Below, piece after piece: positions 32,042-40,396 of a DNA stretch of 42,402 nucleotides. How positions within the stretch are numbered: position 1 is the first letter of the stretch; every line of letters starts with the position of its first letter. The notes beneath the pieces were generated by a model. That model was not told the origin of the DNA and ran no database searches. It worked only from the letters and a program-made list of their open reading frames with translations. A program made the translations under genes and the position numbers. Origin of the DNA: Saccharofermentans sp. (lineage in GTDB: Bacteria; Bacillota; Clostridia; Saccharofermentanales; Saccharofermentanaceae); the NCBI GenBank assembly GCA_024685135.1, contig JAIKWA010000038.1:1-42402 (forward strand). Reading direction: 5' to 3'.

Positions 32042-32663
32042 TATTGTTATCGCGGTACTTACGATATGCTGCGGATGCATAATATGCTTTTCCGGGTACA
32101 GGTTCTTCAGATTGAGCCTGGCTCTTATCGGGGCAGCGATAGGCTTTATCGCAGGCTCGATGGTAGCAGATAAGCTTGCGCCCTTGTTTGCGCCCAATGA
32201 GAAGATCGCCACTCTCATTACGGTAATACTGTTTGCGGCCATATTCGGAGGGCTTGCCTTCTGGCTCTATCTTAAGGTGCTGATCGTAGCGGCCACACTC
32301 TACATCGGCTGGTGGGTATATTCGGACTACAGGAGCGTGGTGATGGAGGCTGAGGCCGGCAAGCAGATCGCGGCGCTCCTTATAGGACTTGCTGCAGGCG
32401 CCCTTATAGGCATAGCGGTCTACTATATGCAGAAGTGGACGATAAGCCTTTTTACCGCACTCGTAGGTGCGAGGATAATATCTTCAGTGATAACTCCTAT
32501 ACTCTATACGCAGTTCCTGAGCGGGGAGGCCGCACAAAACATCGAGCAGCTTGCCCTGGGAACTTCATTTACGGGGTCCATGGTGCAGGCCGGAGCCGTT
32601 GTGGTGCTTATCTTTACTGTGTTTGGCTTTGCCCATCAGGTAAATATCAAAGATAAAAAATGA
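32034..32663 (+). CDS. Multispan membrane protein, DUF4203-like
   Basis: This 209-residue protein has about seven membrane helices with many Gly and Ala (FFRLSLALIGAAIGFIAGSM; GLAAGALIGIAVYYM). The pattern of a first helix, then YRFFRLSL..IGAAIGF, looks like the DUF4203/TMEM198-type family, whose role is unknown. The start is TTG at 32034, supported by GGGAGG at the right distance inside dus; the frame otherwise has no start near. The gene overlaps the dus stop by 8 bases. Confidence 0.65.
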   Translation: MSDIVIAVLTICCGCIICFSGYRFFRLSLALIGAAIGFIAGSMVADKLAPLFAPNEKIATLITVILFAAIFGGLAFWLYLKVLIVAATLYIGWWVYSDYRSVVMEAEAGKQIAALLIGLAAGALIGIAVYYMQKWTISLFTALVGARIISSVITPILYTQFLSGEAAQNIEQLALGTSFTGSMVQAGAVVVLIFTVFGFAHQVNIKDKK

Positions 32664-32755
32664 TTTGACCAAACGCCAAGACCTTGTTATTATCTTGCTA
32701 TATGCCACGGGCATATTAAATTAGTCTATTTTCTTTATCTATCCCTTATTCCATG

Positions 32756-32797
32756 TCGAGGGCACTTCGGATTTTCCGAGGTGCCCTCGGTATTTTC
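32756..32797 (+). terminator. Strong terminator after the dus operon
   Basis: TCGAGGGCACTTCGGA (32756-32771) and TCCGAGGTGCCCTCGG (32775-32790) form a nearly perfect 16-bp stem, followed by TATTTTC. Confidence 0.85.
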
Positions 32798-32845
32798 GGC
32801 AAAGTGTGTTATTGTGGACTTATCATTATTTGGAGGTCACGAGTG

Positions 32846-33916
32846 ATGTATTTGCTCTGTTACGGAAGATCGGGTAAGGCCAGGCTCACAGGCGACAGGC
32901 TCATGGAGAAGATCCCGGGAAGATGGATATCGAGTACAGACTTCTATTCCTCGGGGATAGAGATACCTGAGAGTAAGACTGACGGCGCTATAGTGCTCCT
33001 GCTTCCTCTTGAAGCGGCATGTGGCATCTTAACGAGCGCAATATCCGGCAGGATGAGCGATCTTCCCGTCATATGCTGCTCACCTGAAGGATCCTTTGCA
33101 TCCGTATTGAGGTACGGCAATATGCGTCCCGCGCGGGCAAACGAGCTCGTTAAGCAGATCGCATCCGTATTCGGTCCTTCGTGCTTTACCTCCTTCGGAA
33201 GCAGGGCCGGTATAGTAACGAGTCTTACATACTGCATCGCCAGATATTCCATGTCGGTATCGGATACAAAGCTCGCAAACGATATAAACGATCACATAAT
33301 CTCAGGCGGAAGGGTAAATATATATACGGATATCCCGCTCTCCCTTGCCGAACCCGTATTAGACAGTATGGTATACAAGATCAACGCTTTCCCTTCTGAG
33401 GCAAGGTCTCAGTTCATGAAGGCCTTTATAGAGTGCGAATCGGATTCATCTTCTGAACCCTCGGTCTTCATCACATGCTCTAAGATGCCCGAGGCGGAGA
33501 ATGCAAGAAATCTCATACTGACACCGTCCCTCGTATGCGTGGGCGTAGAGCTCAAGGCCAAGGTGGATCCCCAGTATGCGGTAGACATTGTAACTACATC
33601 TCTTACAAATCACGGAATAGACCCCAAGGCGGTATCGACCATTGCCGTATCGCAGTCGGCAAGAGACAGCGAAGTCATCAAGTACATCGCTTCTAGCTTC
33701 GGCGCGTCGGTAACGGCCTTCAGCACAAAGCAGATATCCGAAGTTAAGCTCCCGCTCGAGCCGAGCTTTGCTCCCGAGAAGATAAGCGACGGTGCAACGG
33801 CTGCAGCATACCTTGCGGGAACGAGCGGCAAGATCCTCCTGAGAAGAGGCGGCGGTTCTTCCGGAGTATGCTTTTCGGCGGTAAGGACAAACGGACATTT
33901 GATGTTAACGGAATAA
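32846..33916 (+). CDS. CbiG-like protein (orphan)
   Basis: I choose ATG 32846 because GGAGG lies at 32832-32836; the longer frame from 32753 runs through the terminator stem. The product is 356 residues. The last 120 residues look like the CbiG C-terminal domain: VGVELKAKVDPQYAVDIV, a GIDPKAVSTIAVSQSARDSEVIKYIASSFGA helix-strand unit, FSTKQISEVKLP, and a GGGSSGVCFS end. The central part faintly follows the CbiG core. Typical CbiG residues such as the DxK..E stretch are replaced by SQSARDSE. CbiG opens the ring of cobalt-precorrin-5A in anaerobic B12 synthesis. No other cobalamin gene is in the window, so this may be a diverged homolog with another role. Confidence 0.55.
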   Translation: MYLLCYGRSGKARLTGDRLMEKIPGRWISSTDFYSSGIEIPESKTDGAIVLLLPLEAACGILTSAISGRMSDLPVICCSPEGSFASVLRYGNMRPARANELVKQIASVFGPSCFTSFGSRAGIVTSLTYCIARYSMSVSDTKLANDINDHIISGGRVNIYTDIPLSLAEPVLDSMVYKINAFPSEARSQFMKAFIECESDSSSEPSVFITCSKMPEAENARNLILTPSLVCVGVELKAKVDPQYAVDIVTTSLTNHGIDPKAVSTIAVSQSARDSEVIKYIASSFGASVTAFSTKQISEVKLPLEPSFAPEKISDGATAAAYLAGTSGKILLRRGGGSSGVCFSAVRTNGHLMLTE

Positions 33917-33935
33917 TAAGAAGGGAGAAGCTCAT

Positions 33936-34967
33936 ATGAAGAAGATGATCAAGACAGGTGATTACAGAAGCGCGGTCGCAGTGCTCGCGGTGGCTCTTAT
34001 GTGCAGCGTGGCGGTAGGTGCGTGCGCGGTAGACTACGACAGACTCGCTGACGGCATCGATTCCGTAGGCGACGGTGTAAGCCAGTTGACTGGCTACACG
34101 GAAGAGACTGAAGAAACCACTGAAGAGGAAGAAAAGGAGAAGGATCTGACACCCACGCCTACTCCCACTGAAGAAGTGGCGGCTACGCCCACTCCCACGG
34201 CAACTCCCACGCCGACTGCTACTCCCACTCCGAGCCCTACGCCCGTGATCGAGAGAGTGGACTTCTCCGAGCTTACCGAAGTGGAGATCAAGGCTGACTT
34301 TATTGCCGAATACGAAGAGTTCGGCGAGACATATCTTACCGAAGACGGCGATGAGCTCGTAACCTTTACGGGAACAAGAGCTCTTGTAACCTGCAAGGAC
34401 AACGAATCCGTGCAGAATGCCATCAACCTCATAATCGACGGTGTCTATTCGGAGGCTGAAGGCGTATACAAGCGCATCTCAAGTGAAGCAGCCGCTGAAT
34501 ACGAGCTTACGGGCCTTATTCCCGAAGAGCCTTATGCTGTAACCGTAGAGTACGCAGATTCCGATAACGGCAGGCTCTATACGGCGATCATGTCCTACGA
34601 ATACACCGGAATAGAAGGTGAGACGGGCTCATATACATACAGCGCTACCTTCGACATGTTAACGGGTCAGTATATTAATGTTAATACCATAGCAATAGAC
34701 CCTGCGGCGCTTAACGAGGCTTTCAAGGACAAGATAGCATCTGATGTGAACGCGCTTCCTGTCTTAGAAGGCGAGGAGGAACCCAAGGATATAAAGGCTG
34801 AAGATATAGAGAATGTCTTTATTGCGGCACAGCAGCCGGGTTCAGGTATAGCGACTGCGGTTATCTATGGAAGCATTGGTGATACGCAGTACCATACAAC
34901 TATCGATATGAATGATTATTCGTCATATTTGAACAGATATGGCGCCCTCGTATTTGCCATCGATTAA
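33936..34967 (+). CDS. Secreted lipoprotein with Thr-Pro linker and DUF3298-like domain
   Basis: The 343 residues start with a basic N-terminus and hydrophobic stretch ending in a lipobox (AVGAC, C30). A Glu-rich segment follows, then a linker of TP/PTP repeats (residues from about 70 to 108). The C-terminal domain (from about residue 112) has EDGDELVTFTGTRALV and FDMLTGQYINVNTIAIDP. This resembles the DUF4163/DUF3298 pair in PdaC and RsiV, which bind or modify peptidoglycan-related ligands. The Thr-Pro linker suggests a cell-wall spanning tether. It is 19 bases downstream of the CbiG-like gene, with AGAAGGGAGAAG as ribosome binding site. The function is unknown. Confidence 0.65.
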   Translation: MKKMIKTGDYRSAVAVLAVALMCSVAVGACAVDYDRLADGIDSVGDGVSQLTGYTEETEETTEEEEKEKDLTPTPTPTEEVAATPTPTATPTPTATPTPSPTPVIERVDFSELTEVEIKADFIAEYEEFGETYLTEDGDELVTFTGTRALVTCKDNESVQNAINLIIDGVYSEAEGVYKRISSEAAAEYELTGLIPEEPYAVTVEYADSDNGRLYTAIMSYEYTGIEGETGSYTYSATFDMLTGQYINVNTIAIDPAALNEAFKDKIASDVNALPVLEGEEEPKDIKAEDIENVFIAAQQPGSGIATAVIYGSIGDTQYHTTIDMNDYSSYLNRYGALVFAID

Positions 34968-34969
34968 CC

Positions 34970-35015
34970 GATTGCATAAAAAATGATTGCATATCTGTGT
35001 AAATTGTTGTAATAT
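34970..35015 (+). promoter_or_regulatory. Promoter of the sugar ABC operon with 9-base direct repeats
   Basis: TTGCAT at 34987-34992, a 17-base spacer and TAATAT at 35010-35015. GATTGCATA occurs at 34970-34978 and again at 34985-34993, 15 bases apart, the second covering the -35. They may be operator half-sites or an accidental duplication. The leader of about 130 bases holds small hairpins (GAGGC/GCCTC at 35075-35089; GTCC/GGAC at 35107-35118). I do not recognise a riboswitch class in it. Confidence 0.55.
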
Positions 35016-35155
35016 GCTCCTGTAAGAATTTGCGTTTTTAGACACTTTGTGTTTAAGGCAGGCAGATCGCGGGTGAGGCAAGAAGCCTCGGCGCAAGCAA
35101 ACTTTGGTCCTAACGGACAGAAAATAAAACCTTATTAATGAGGAGGCAAAAACAA

Positions 35156-36556
35156 ATGAAGACAAAGAAGATTATTGCTTTGACATTGTCTTTGGCAATG
35201 GTTCTCGGTGTTGTTGCTGCATGCGACAAGACAGATGAGTCTGCAGCTTCTGACGCTTCTGATGCATCTGCAGCTACAACAGCTGCTCCCGATGCTTCTG
35301 AGGCTGAAACAGATGCACCTGAGTCTCAGGCTCCTGAGGCTGACACATCTGAGTACACAGAGCTTACTGTTGCTGATGTTACTGATGAGGGTGATGGCGT
35401 ACTCGTTTACGGTTGGAACGATGAGTTCCCCGGACTCGTTGCTACATACTCTGACGTTGACATTGGAGAGCCCGTTCTTACAGAGTCTAACAGCTATCAG
35501 GCAAAGCTTGACCAGGTTCTTGATTCCGGTGAAGATGCTCCTGATCTCTTCGTATGCGATGCAGACTATGCTTCAAAGTACATGAACTCTGACAACACTC
35601 TTCCTATCAACGACCTCGGTATTGCTTACTCTGAGCTTTCTGAAATGTACAACTACACACTTCAGTTCGCTACAGATAACGACAATGTCATCAAGGGTCT
35701 CGCATGGCAGGCTTGCCCTTGCGGTGTTTTCTACAACAGAACACTCGCAGAGACATACCTCGGCACACAGGATCCTGACGAGCTCGCAGCTAAGTTCGCT
35801 ACATGGGATGCATTCCTTGAATCAGCTCGTGAAGTAAACACAGCTTCTAACGGCGAAGTTAAGATCGTTTCCGGTATGGACGATGTATGGAGAGCTTATC
35901 TCAATACTCGTGAGCAGGGCTGGATCGTAGACGGTGAGCTCTACATTGACCCTGTAATGGAAGATTACTTCGACATGGCTAAGGCTCTCTATGATGAGGA
36001 CCTCACATTCCAGACAACACAGTGGAACGACGCTTGGAACGCTAACATGGCTAACCAGACAGTTGTAACATATTGGGGACCTATGTGGCTCTTAAACTTC
36101 TGCATGGGCTTCCAGGATGGCTCCAACCCTACACAGGGTGACTGGGGTATCACAACAGCTCCTGGTAACTTCTTCTGGGGTGGTACATGGATGATGGCAT
36201 CACAGTACTGCGACATGAAGGCTTCTTGCGCTCAGATCATGAGAGACATCGCTATCGACGAAGCTAACCTCCAGACAATGGCTGAAGGCGGCGAGTTCGT
36301 TAACAACATCTCCATCATGACAGCTCTCGCTGAGGATGATTCTTTCGGCGTTGAGAACCTCGGTGGTCAGAACCCTCTCGCAGCTCTCCTTGCTGCAGCT
36401 ACAACAATCGACAACTCTACAGTTGGCGAGAACGATCAGGCTATCAACGATGCATTCGGCACAATCGTAAATTCTTACGTTCAGGGTGACATCGCTTCTG
36501 TTCCTGATGCTGAGACACAGTTCGAGGCAGCTCTTGAGGAAGCTGGAATTATCTAA
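35156..36556 (+). CDS. Carbohydrate ABC transporter substrate-binding lipoprotein
   Basis: I choose ATG 35156 behind AGGAGG (35141-35146); an upstream in-frame ATG at 35138 includes the ribosome binding site in the gene. The product has 466 residues with lipobox VAAC (C23) and a Ser/Ala/Asp/Glu-rich tether to about residue 70. A family 1 solute-binding fold follows (DAPDLFVCDADYASKYM; LAWQACPCGVFYNRTLAE; NQTVVTYWGPMWLLNF). This type binds oligosaccharides outside the membrane. The sugar cannot be told. Codons are strongly biased (GCT, TCT, CTC, AAG), as in highly expressed genes. A terminator hairpin separates it from the permeases. Confidence 0.9.
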   Translation: MKTKKIIALTLSLAMVLGVVAACDKTDESAASDASDASAATTAAPDASEAETDAPESQAPEADTSEYTELTVADVTDEGDGVLVYGWNDEFPGLVATYSDVDIGEPVLTESNSYQAKLDQVLDSGEDAPDLFVCDADYASKYMNSDNTLPINDLGIAYSELSEMYNYTLQFATDNDNVIKGLAWQACPCGVFYNRTLAETYLGTQDPDELAAKFATWDAFLESAREVNTASNGEVKIVSGMDDVWRAYLNTREQGWIVDGELYIDPVMEDYFDMAKALYDEDLTFQTTQWNDAWNANMANQTVVTYWGPMWLLNFCMGFQDGSNPTQGDWGITTAPGNFFWGGTWMMASQYCDMKASCAQIMRDIAIDEANLQTMAEGGEFVNNISIMTALAEDDSFGVENLGGQNPLAALLAAATTIDNSTVGENDQAINDAFGTIVNSYVQGDIASVPDAETQFEAALEEAGII

Positions 36557-36591
36557 TTCTTAACCGGATTAAATAATTAACTAGGTACTTG

Positions 36592-36631
36592 TGCGGGGCA
36601 GGGACAAAACCCTGTCCCGCATTTCCTTTTT
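36592..36631 (+). terminator. Intercistronic hairpin terminator after the sugar binding protein
   Basis: TGCGGGGCAGGG (36592-36603) and CCCTGTCCCGCA (36610-36621) form a 12-bp stem with one wobble, followed by TTTCCTTTTT. Two permease genes follow on the same strand, so it probably reduces but does not abolish downstream transcription. Confidence 0.8.
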
Positions 36632-36681
36632 ACAAACAACAACTATTTCAAACTATTGGCAAAATTTGGAGAGTAACAAAG

Positions 36682-39132
36682 ATGGCAAATACGAACAGAA
36701 CCCATAAGGGAATGAGCTATTCCCGCTTTGGATATATCTTCGTCGCGCCGTTTGTAATTGCATACTGCATTTTCAGCCTCTATCCGCTCCTTACCACATT
36801 CTGGTATTCCACAGCGAATATGCAGGCTACTACTTCCGCTTTCTGGGGTTTCTCTAACAAAGAAGTATATTATGACCGTTATCTTGACTTAAACGAGATT
36901 TACGACGATCTTTCAAAGGTAGACATCGATTCTTCCGGATACAACAAGATCAAGAATTTCTTCGCAGCTCAGGATTATGCGGACAGATATCACCCTCTCG
37001 ATGAAGACGGTATGACCGCAATTACAAGCATCGGAACATCTGCAGGCTTCTCATCAACAACGATCTCTGAAGTTCAGGCTGCTGTTGATAACCAGGATGT
37101 CGGACAGATTTCAACGGAAAGTTACGACGAACTCAAGGGTTGGAGATCAGGCTTCTCTGATATCTCACTCACCCTTACTGACAGGCTCTCAACCTACAGC
37201 GGCCAGCTTGACGCTATCGTTAATGCTGAGACAGCTGAAGAAGGCGAAGAGACAGAGTCAGTTACACCCGAGACGATCATGGCTAATGCAAGCTACACAG
37301 ATTTCGTAGCAAGCTTAGCTGATCTTCAGCTTGATGCAAATCAGCAGATCCTCGTTGATTATCTCCTCACTAAGACATCTTATACATCCCTTCAGGAGTA
37401 TTTCGATGCGATCACAGACGGCGAAGCTTCAATGGCTGATCCGGCTTTCTATTATGTAATCTCTAACCTCAACTCACCTTCCGTCACTACAGAGGATGGT
37501 GAAGCAGTTACGGCTATTGCAGTTCCTTTCATTTCTGATGTTGAGACATACCTCAAGGCAGAGATCTGGAAGGATACTATCAGCAACTCAAGCTCTTACA
37601 CTGAGCTTCCTGCTTACATCGATGGTTCCAAGGCTCTTACAGATAATATGGATCAGCTCTATGCTGATATCAAGGATCTTAACGATGCCGGCATCATCAA
37701 TGCAGAAGTTCTCGTTATCAAGGGCGGCGAAGTTGTTGTTTCTGATGATACATCAGGAGCTAACTTCCTCGCAGTTTACGATAAGTACTATGTAAGCGCT
37801 GACACACCTTATCAGTCAAATCCTGATGAGATCGCTGCAGCTATGCAGATCTCTAACCTCGGTTCTTACTATGAACTCGCAGCAAGAACAAAGCTCGTTT
37901 CTATGGGCGTTGCTCTCGATAAGTACATTACTTATGAGGGAGATTTCGACGTAGATAAGTACAACGAATTCAAGGCAGAAGTCGGTATGGCTGACGTACT
38001 TACAATGGATAAGTACAAGGAGATCGACGAGCAGCGTATGGCTGAGCGTGTTGAAAAGGCTGAAGAGAAGGTAGCAGAGGCTGAGGCCAAGCTCCCTGAA
38101 GTTCAGGCTGCATACGACGCTGCAGTTGCTGCTGACGAAGCAGCTGGTATCGAGAATCCTCAGAGTGTTGTAGGTACAGATTCCTACAAGGCTTATGGTG
38201 ACTTGAGATCAGTTGAGCTCCAGATCCAGAAGAATGAGTCGATCATCTCTGATCCTAAGGGCGTTCTTGAAGAAGTTAATGCTAAGAAGATGTACATCTC
38301 TGTTGGACTCGACAACTATAAGGAAATCTTCACCAACAAGACAAGATTCTCTTATGTAACAGGTGCGTTCGTTACAACAGCAGTTGTTTGGATCATCGGT
38401 TTCGTCCCTCAGATCCTCTTAGCACTTCTCCTCTCAGCTTGGTTCACAGATACTAAGCTCAGCCTCAAGGGTCTCAGTGCGATGAAGGCATTGATGTACT
38501 TGCCTAACGTTATCACGGCAGCTACAATCGCTATCTTCTTCAGAAGACTCTTCTCATATTCATCCGGTGGTGCGCTTTCAGCTTCACAGCTCGTTCTCCG
38601 TGCCTTCGGTGATGAAGACGGTTACAACTTCTTCGCTAGCCCTTGGGCAACAAGATTGATCGTCTGCTTCATCAACTTCTGGATGTGGTATGGTAATACA
38701 ATGATCGTACTCATTGCAGGTATCACATCTATCAACGAGTCTATCTATGAATCTGCACAGCTCGACGGTGCAAGCTCATTCCAGACTTACACAAAGATCA
38801 CACTCCCGCTTCTGAGACCTATCATTCTCTACACATTGGTTACTTCCTTGATCGGTGGTCTCCAGATGTTCGATATTCCTCAGAACCTCAACATGAACCC
38901 TGCACTTGTTGACTTCAACGGCGTAATGATCCCTTCGATCCGTACAGTCCTCATGTATGTCAATGCAGCAGCGTTCGGTAAACAGGATGTCAAGCTTGTC
39001 GGTATCGCATCTGCGGTTTCCGTACTCTTGTTCATCGTTACAACGATCCTTTCCATCATTATCTTCTACATCATGAGAGATAAGGATGCGGCAAAGGCTA
39101 AGAAGCTTATGAAGAAGGGAGGTACAAAGTAA
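36682..39132 (+). CDS. Carbohydrate ABC permease (MalF type) with very large extracellular insertion
   Basis: ATG 36682 (with GGAGAG upstream) gives 816 residues, far above the usual 290-330. Residues from about 14 to 38 are the first helix (FGYIFVAPFVIAYCIFSLYP). The family normally continues within about 30 residues to FVGLDNY, but here VGLDNYKEIF starts at residue 541. About 480 extra residues lie between, predicted outside the cell. They include Glu/Ala-rich coiled-coil sequence at about 441-500 (ERVEKAEEKVAEAEAKLPEV). The remaining helices are normal and include the EAA loop ESAQLDGASSFQTYTKITLP from about residue 690. MalF of E. coli has a smaller P2 loop at a related place. The insertion contacting the binding protein or cell wall is inference. 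Confidence 0.88.
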   Translation: MANTNRTHKGMSYSRFGYIFVAPFVIAYCIFSLYPLLTTFWYSTANMQATTSAFWGFSNKEVYYDRYLDLNEIYDDLSKVDIDSSGYNKIKNFFAAQDYADRYHPLDEDGMTAITSIGTSAGFSSTTISEVQAAVDNQDVGQISTESYDELKGWRSGFSDISLTLTDRLSTYSGQLDAIVNAETAEEGEETESVTPETIMANASYTDFVASLADLQLDANQQILVDYLLTKTSYTSLQEYFDAITDGEASMADPAFYYVISNLNSPSVTTEDGEAVTAIAVPFISDVETYLKAEIWKDTISNSSSYTELPAYIDGSKALTDNMDQLYADIKDLNDAGIINAEVLVIKGGEVVVSDDTSGANFLAVYDKYYVSADTPYQSNPDEIAAAMQISNLGSYYELAARTKLVSMGVALDKYITYEGDFDVDKYNEFKAEVGMADVLTMDKYKEIDEQRMAERVEKAEEKVAEAEAKLPEVQAAYDAAVAADEAAGIENPQSVVGTDSYKAYGDLRSVELQIQKNESIISDPKGVLEEVNAKKMYISVGLDNYKEIFTNKTRFSYVTGAFVTTAVVWIIGFVPQILLALLLSAWFTDTKLSLKGLSAMKALMYLPNVITAATIAIFFRRLFSYSSGGALSASQLVLRAFGDEDGYNFFASPWATRLIVCFINFWMWYGNTMIVLIAGITSINESIYESAQLDGASSFQTYTKITLPLLRPIILYTLVTSLIGGLQMFDIPQNLNMNPALVDFNGVMIPSIRTVLMYVNAAAFGKQDVKLVGIASAVSVLLFIVTTILSIIIFYIMRDKDAAKAKKLMKKGGTK

Positions 39133-40010
39133 TGAGTAATGGCGAACCTAAGCTTAAGAGTAAAGCAGCTTCGATCAGAGCTTACAGCACACTCGTTTAC
39201 GTAGTAGTTATCTTCTTCTCGATCCTTGCTGTAATTCCGTTCTGGTTCATGTTCATGAACGCAACTTGGGATTCATTCTCGATCCAGTCAGGAATCAAGC
39301 TTTGGCCTCAGATCCCCGGCGGTATCAAGCAGTTAATTACTAACTGGTCAAACCTCCAGGCAAGAGCGTCATTCAGCTTCCCTGTCGGATTCTTGAACTC
39401 CTTCATTATCTCTACATCAGCAACTGCACTTACAGTTTACTTCTCAGCTATGACGGCATACGGTCTTTCCGTATACAACTTCAAGGGACAGAAGGCATTG
39501 TTCGCAGTTATCGTAGGCGTAATGATGGTTCCTACAGCAGTAAACATCACAGGTTTCTATCGTGAGATGAGCGCTATGCACCTCCTCGGTACAAAGTGGC
39601 CCTTGATTCTCCCTGCTATCGCAGCACCTTCAACAGTATTCTTCATTAAGCAGTATCTCGATACATCGCTTTCTAAGGAAATCATTGAAGCTTCGAGAAT
39701 CGACGGCGCAGGCGAGTTCTTTACATTCAACAGGATCTGCCTCCCGATCATGGTTCCGGCTCTCGCTACACAGGGTATCTTCTCCTTCCTCGGATCTTGG
39801 AACAACTTCTTTGCTCCTTCAATCCTCCTCAGCAAGAACGAAGATAAGACAATCCCGCTCATGGTAGCACAGCTTTACGGTGACCGTTTCGTAGATTACG
39901 GTATGATCTATGTAGGTCTTTCTGCATCCGTATTCCCGATCATCGTAGTTTACGTCTTCCTCCAGCGTTACATCATCTCTGGTGTATCCGCCGGTGGTGT
40001 CAAGGAGTAA
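39132..40010 (+). CDS. Carbohydrate ABC permease (MalG type)
   Basis: This 292-residue protein has six membrane helices and the EAA loop KEIIEASRIDGAGEFFTFNRICLPIM, typical of the second permease of sugar importers. The end YGDRFVDYGMIYVGLSASVFPIIVVYVFLQRY is common in oligosaccharide systems. Its ATG overlaps the stop of the first permease gene (TAATG). No ATPase gene is in the operon, so a shared MsmX-like ATPase elsewhere is probably used, as known for Firmicutes. A strong terminator follows. Confidence 0.93.
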   Translation: MSNGEPKLKSKAASIRAYSTLVYVVVIFFSILAVIPFWFMFMNATWDSFSIQSGIKLWPQIPGGIKQLITNWSNLQARASFSFPVGFLNSFIISTSATALTVYFSAMTAYGLSVYNFKGQKALFAVIVGVMMVPTAVNITGFYREMSAMHLLGTKWPLILPAIAAPSTVFFIKQYLDTSLSKEIIEASRIDGAGEFFTFNRICLPIMVPALATQGIFSFLGSWNNFFAPSILLSKNEDKTIPLMVAQLYGDRFVDYGMIYVGLSASVFPIIVVYVFLQRYIISGVSAGGVKE

Positions 40011-40041
40011 TACTTCTCCGATCGGTTTCAAACCAACAATT

Positions 40042-40076
40042 ACAGCGCTTCCCCACAAGGGAGGCGCTGTTTTTTA
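40042..40076 (+). terminator. Terminator of the sugar ABC operon
   Basis: ACAGCGCTTCCC (40042-40053) and GGGAGGCGCTGT (40059-40070) make a 12-bp stem with one wobble pair and a 5-base loop, followed by TTTTTATT. Confidence 0.92.
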
Positions 40077-40136
40077 TTGACCAATAGATAAACGAAAACA
40101 TAACAGTTTTCTATGCATCTAAGAAATATATATAAT

Positions 40137-40165
40137 TTGCTTGTAATTACTATGTTTGGTAGAAT
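40137..40165 (+). promoter_or_regulatory. Promoter of the exopolysaccharide operon
   Basis: TTGCTT at 40137-40142, a 17-base spacer and TAGAAT at 40160-40165. It gives a leader of about 225 bases before the first gene. Confidence 0.6.
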
Positions 40166-40171
40166 TATAAG

Positions 40172-40396
40172 CGTGAAAAACCAATGAATTCGGTTTTTTA
40201 CGAGGGGTACGGTACTATGTTTTTTATGATGTTCTTGACCAAGGAACATTACATTTTTAGCATCTTTTAACCGTCGCGTGAGAGCGGATATTGACAGTCG
40301 TCGCCTCGCGCGCTGTTTTATATTCGAAGGATATAAGCCAGATCAACTATGACCGCATGGTCGTAGTAGCGAAGCATACACAAGCGGAGAATTACA
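40172..40396 (+). other. Structured leader of the exopolysaccharide operon
   Basis: Between promoter and first gene are three elements. A hairpin of GTGAAAAACC / GGTTTTTTAC lies at about 40173-40201. A short open frame with an upstream GAGGGG runs from 40217 to 40270. A GC-rich stem CGCGTGAG (40275-40282) / CTCGCGCG (40305-40312) is followed by CTGTTTTATATT. The last looks like a leaky terminator. The arrangement suggests control of read-through, by attenuation or by a NusG-like factor such as LoaP, but neither can be shown here. Confidence 0.45.
40217..40270 (+). CDS. Possible Phe-rich leader peptide of the exopolysaccharide operon
   Basis: This 17-residue frame has five Phe and three Met (MFFMMFLTKEHYIFSIF). 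GAGGGG lies 9 bases before the ATG. It stops just before a terminator-like stem. It may be a leader peptide or chance, as AT-rich DNA readily yields Phe codons. I found no clear antiterminator pairing. Confidence 0.3.
   Translation: MFFMMFLTKEHYIFSIF

Noticed and set aside
32753..32845. Long N-terminus of the CbiG-like frame
   Set aside because: It is encoded by a strong terminator hairpin; a GGAGG supports ATG 32846.
34140..34250. Possible tandem DNA repeat
   Set aside because: It is the coding sequence of a Thr-Pro linker in the lipoprotein and is explained by protein composition.
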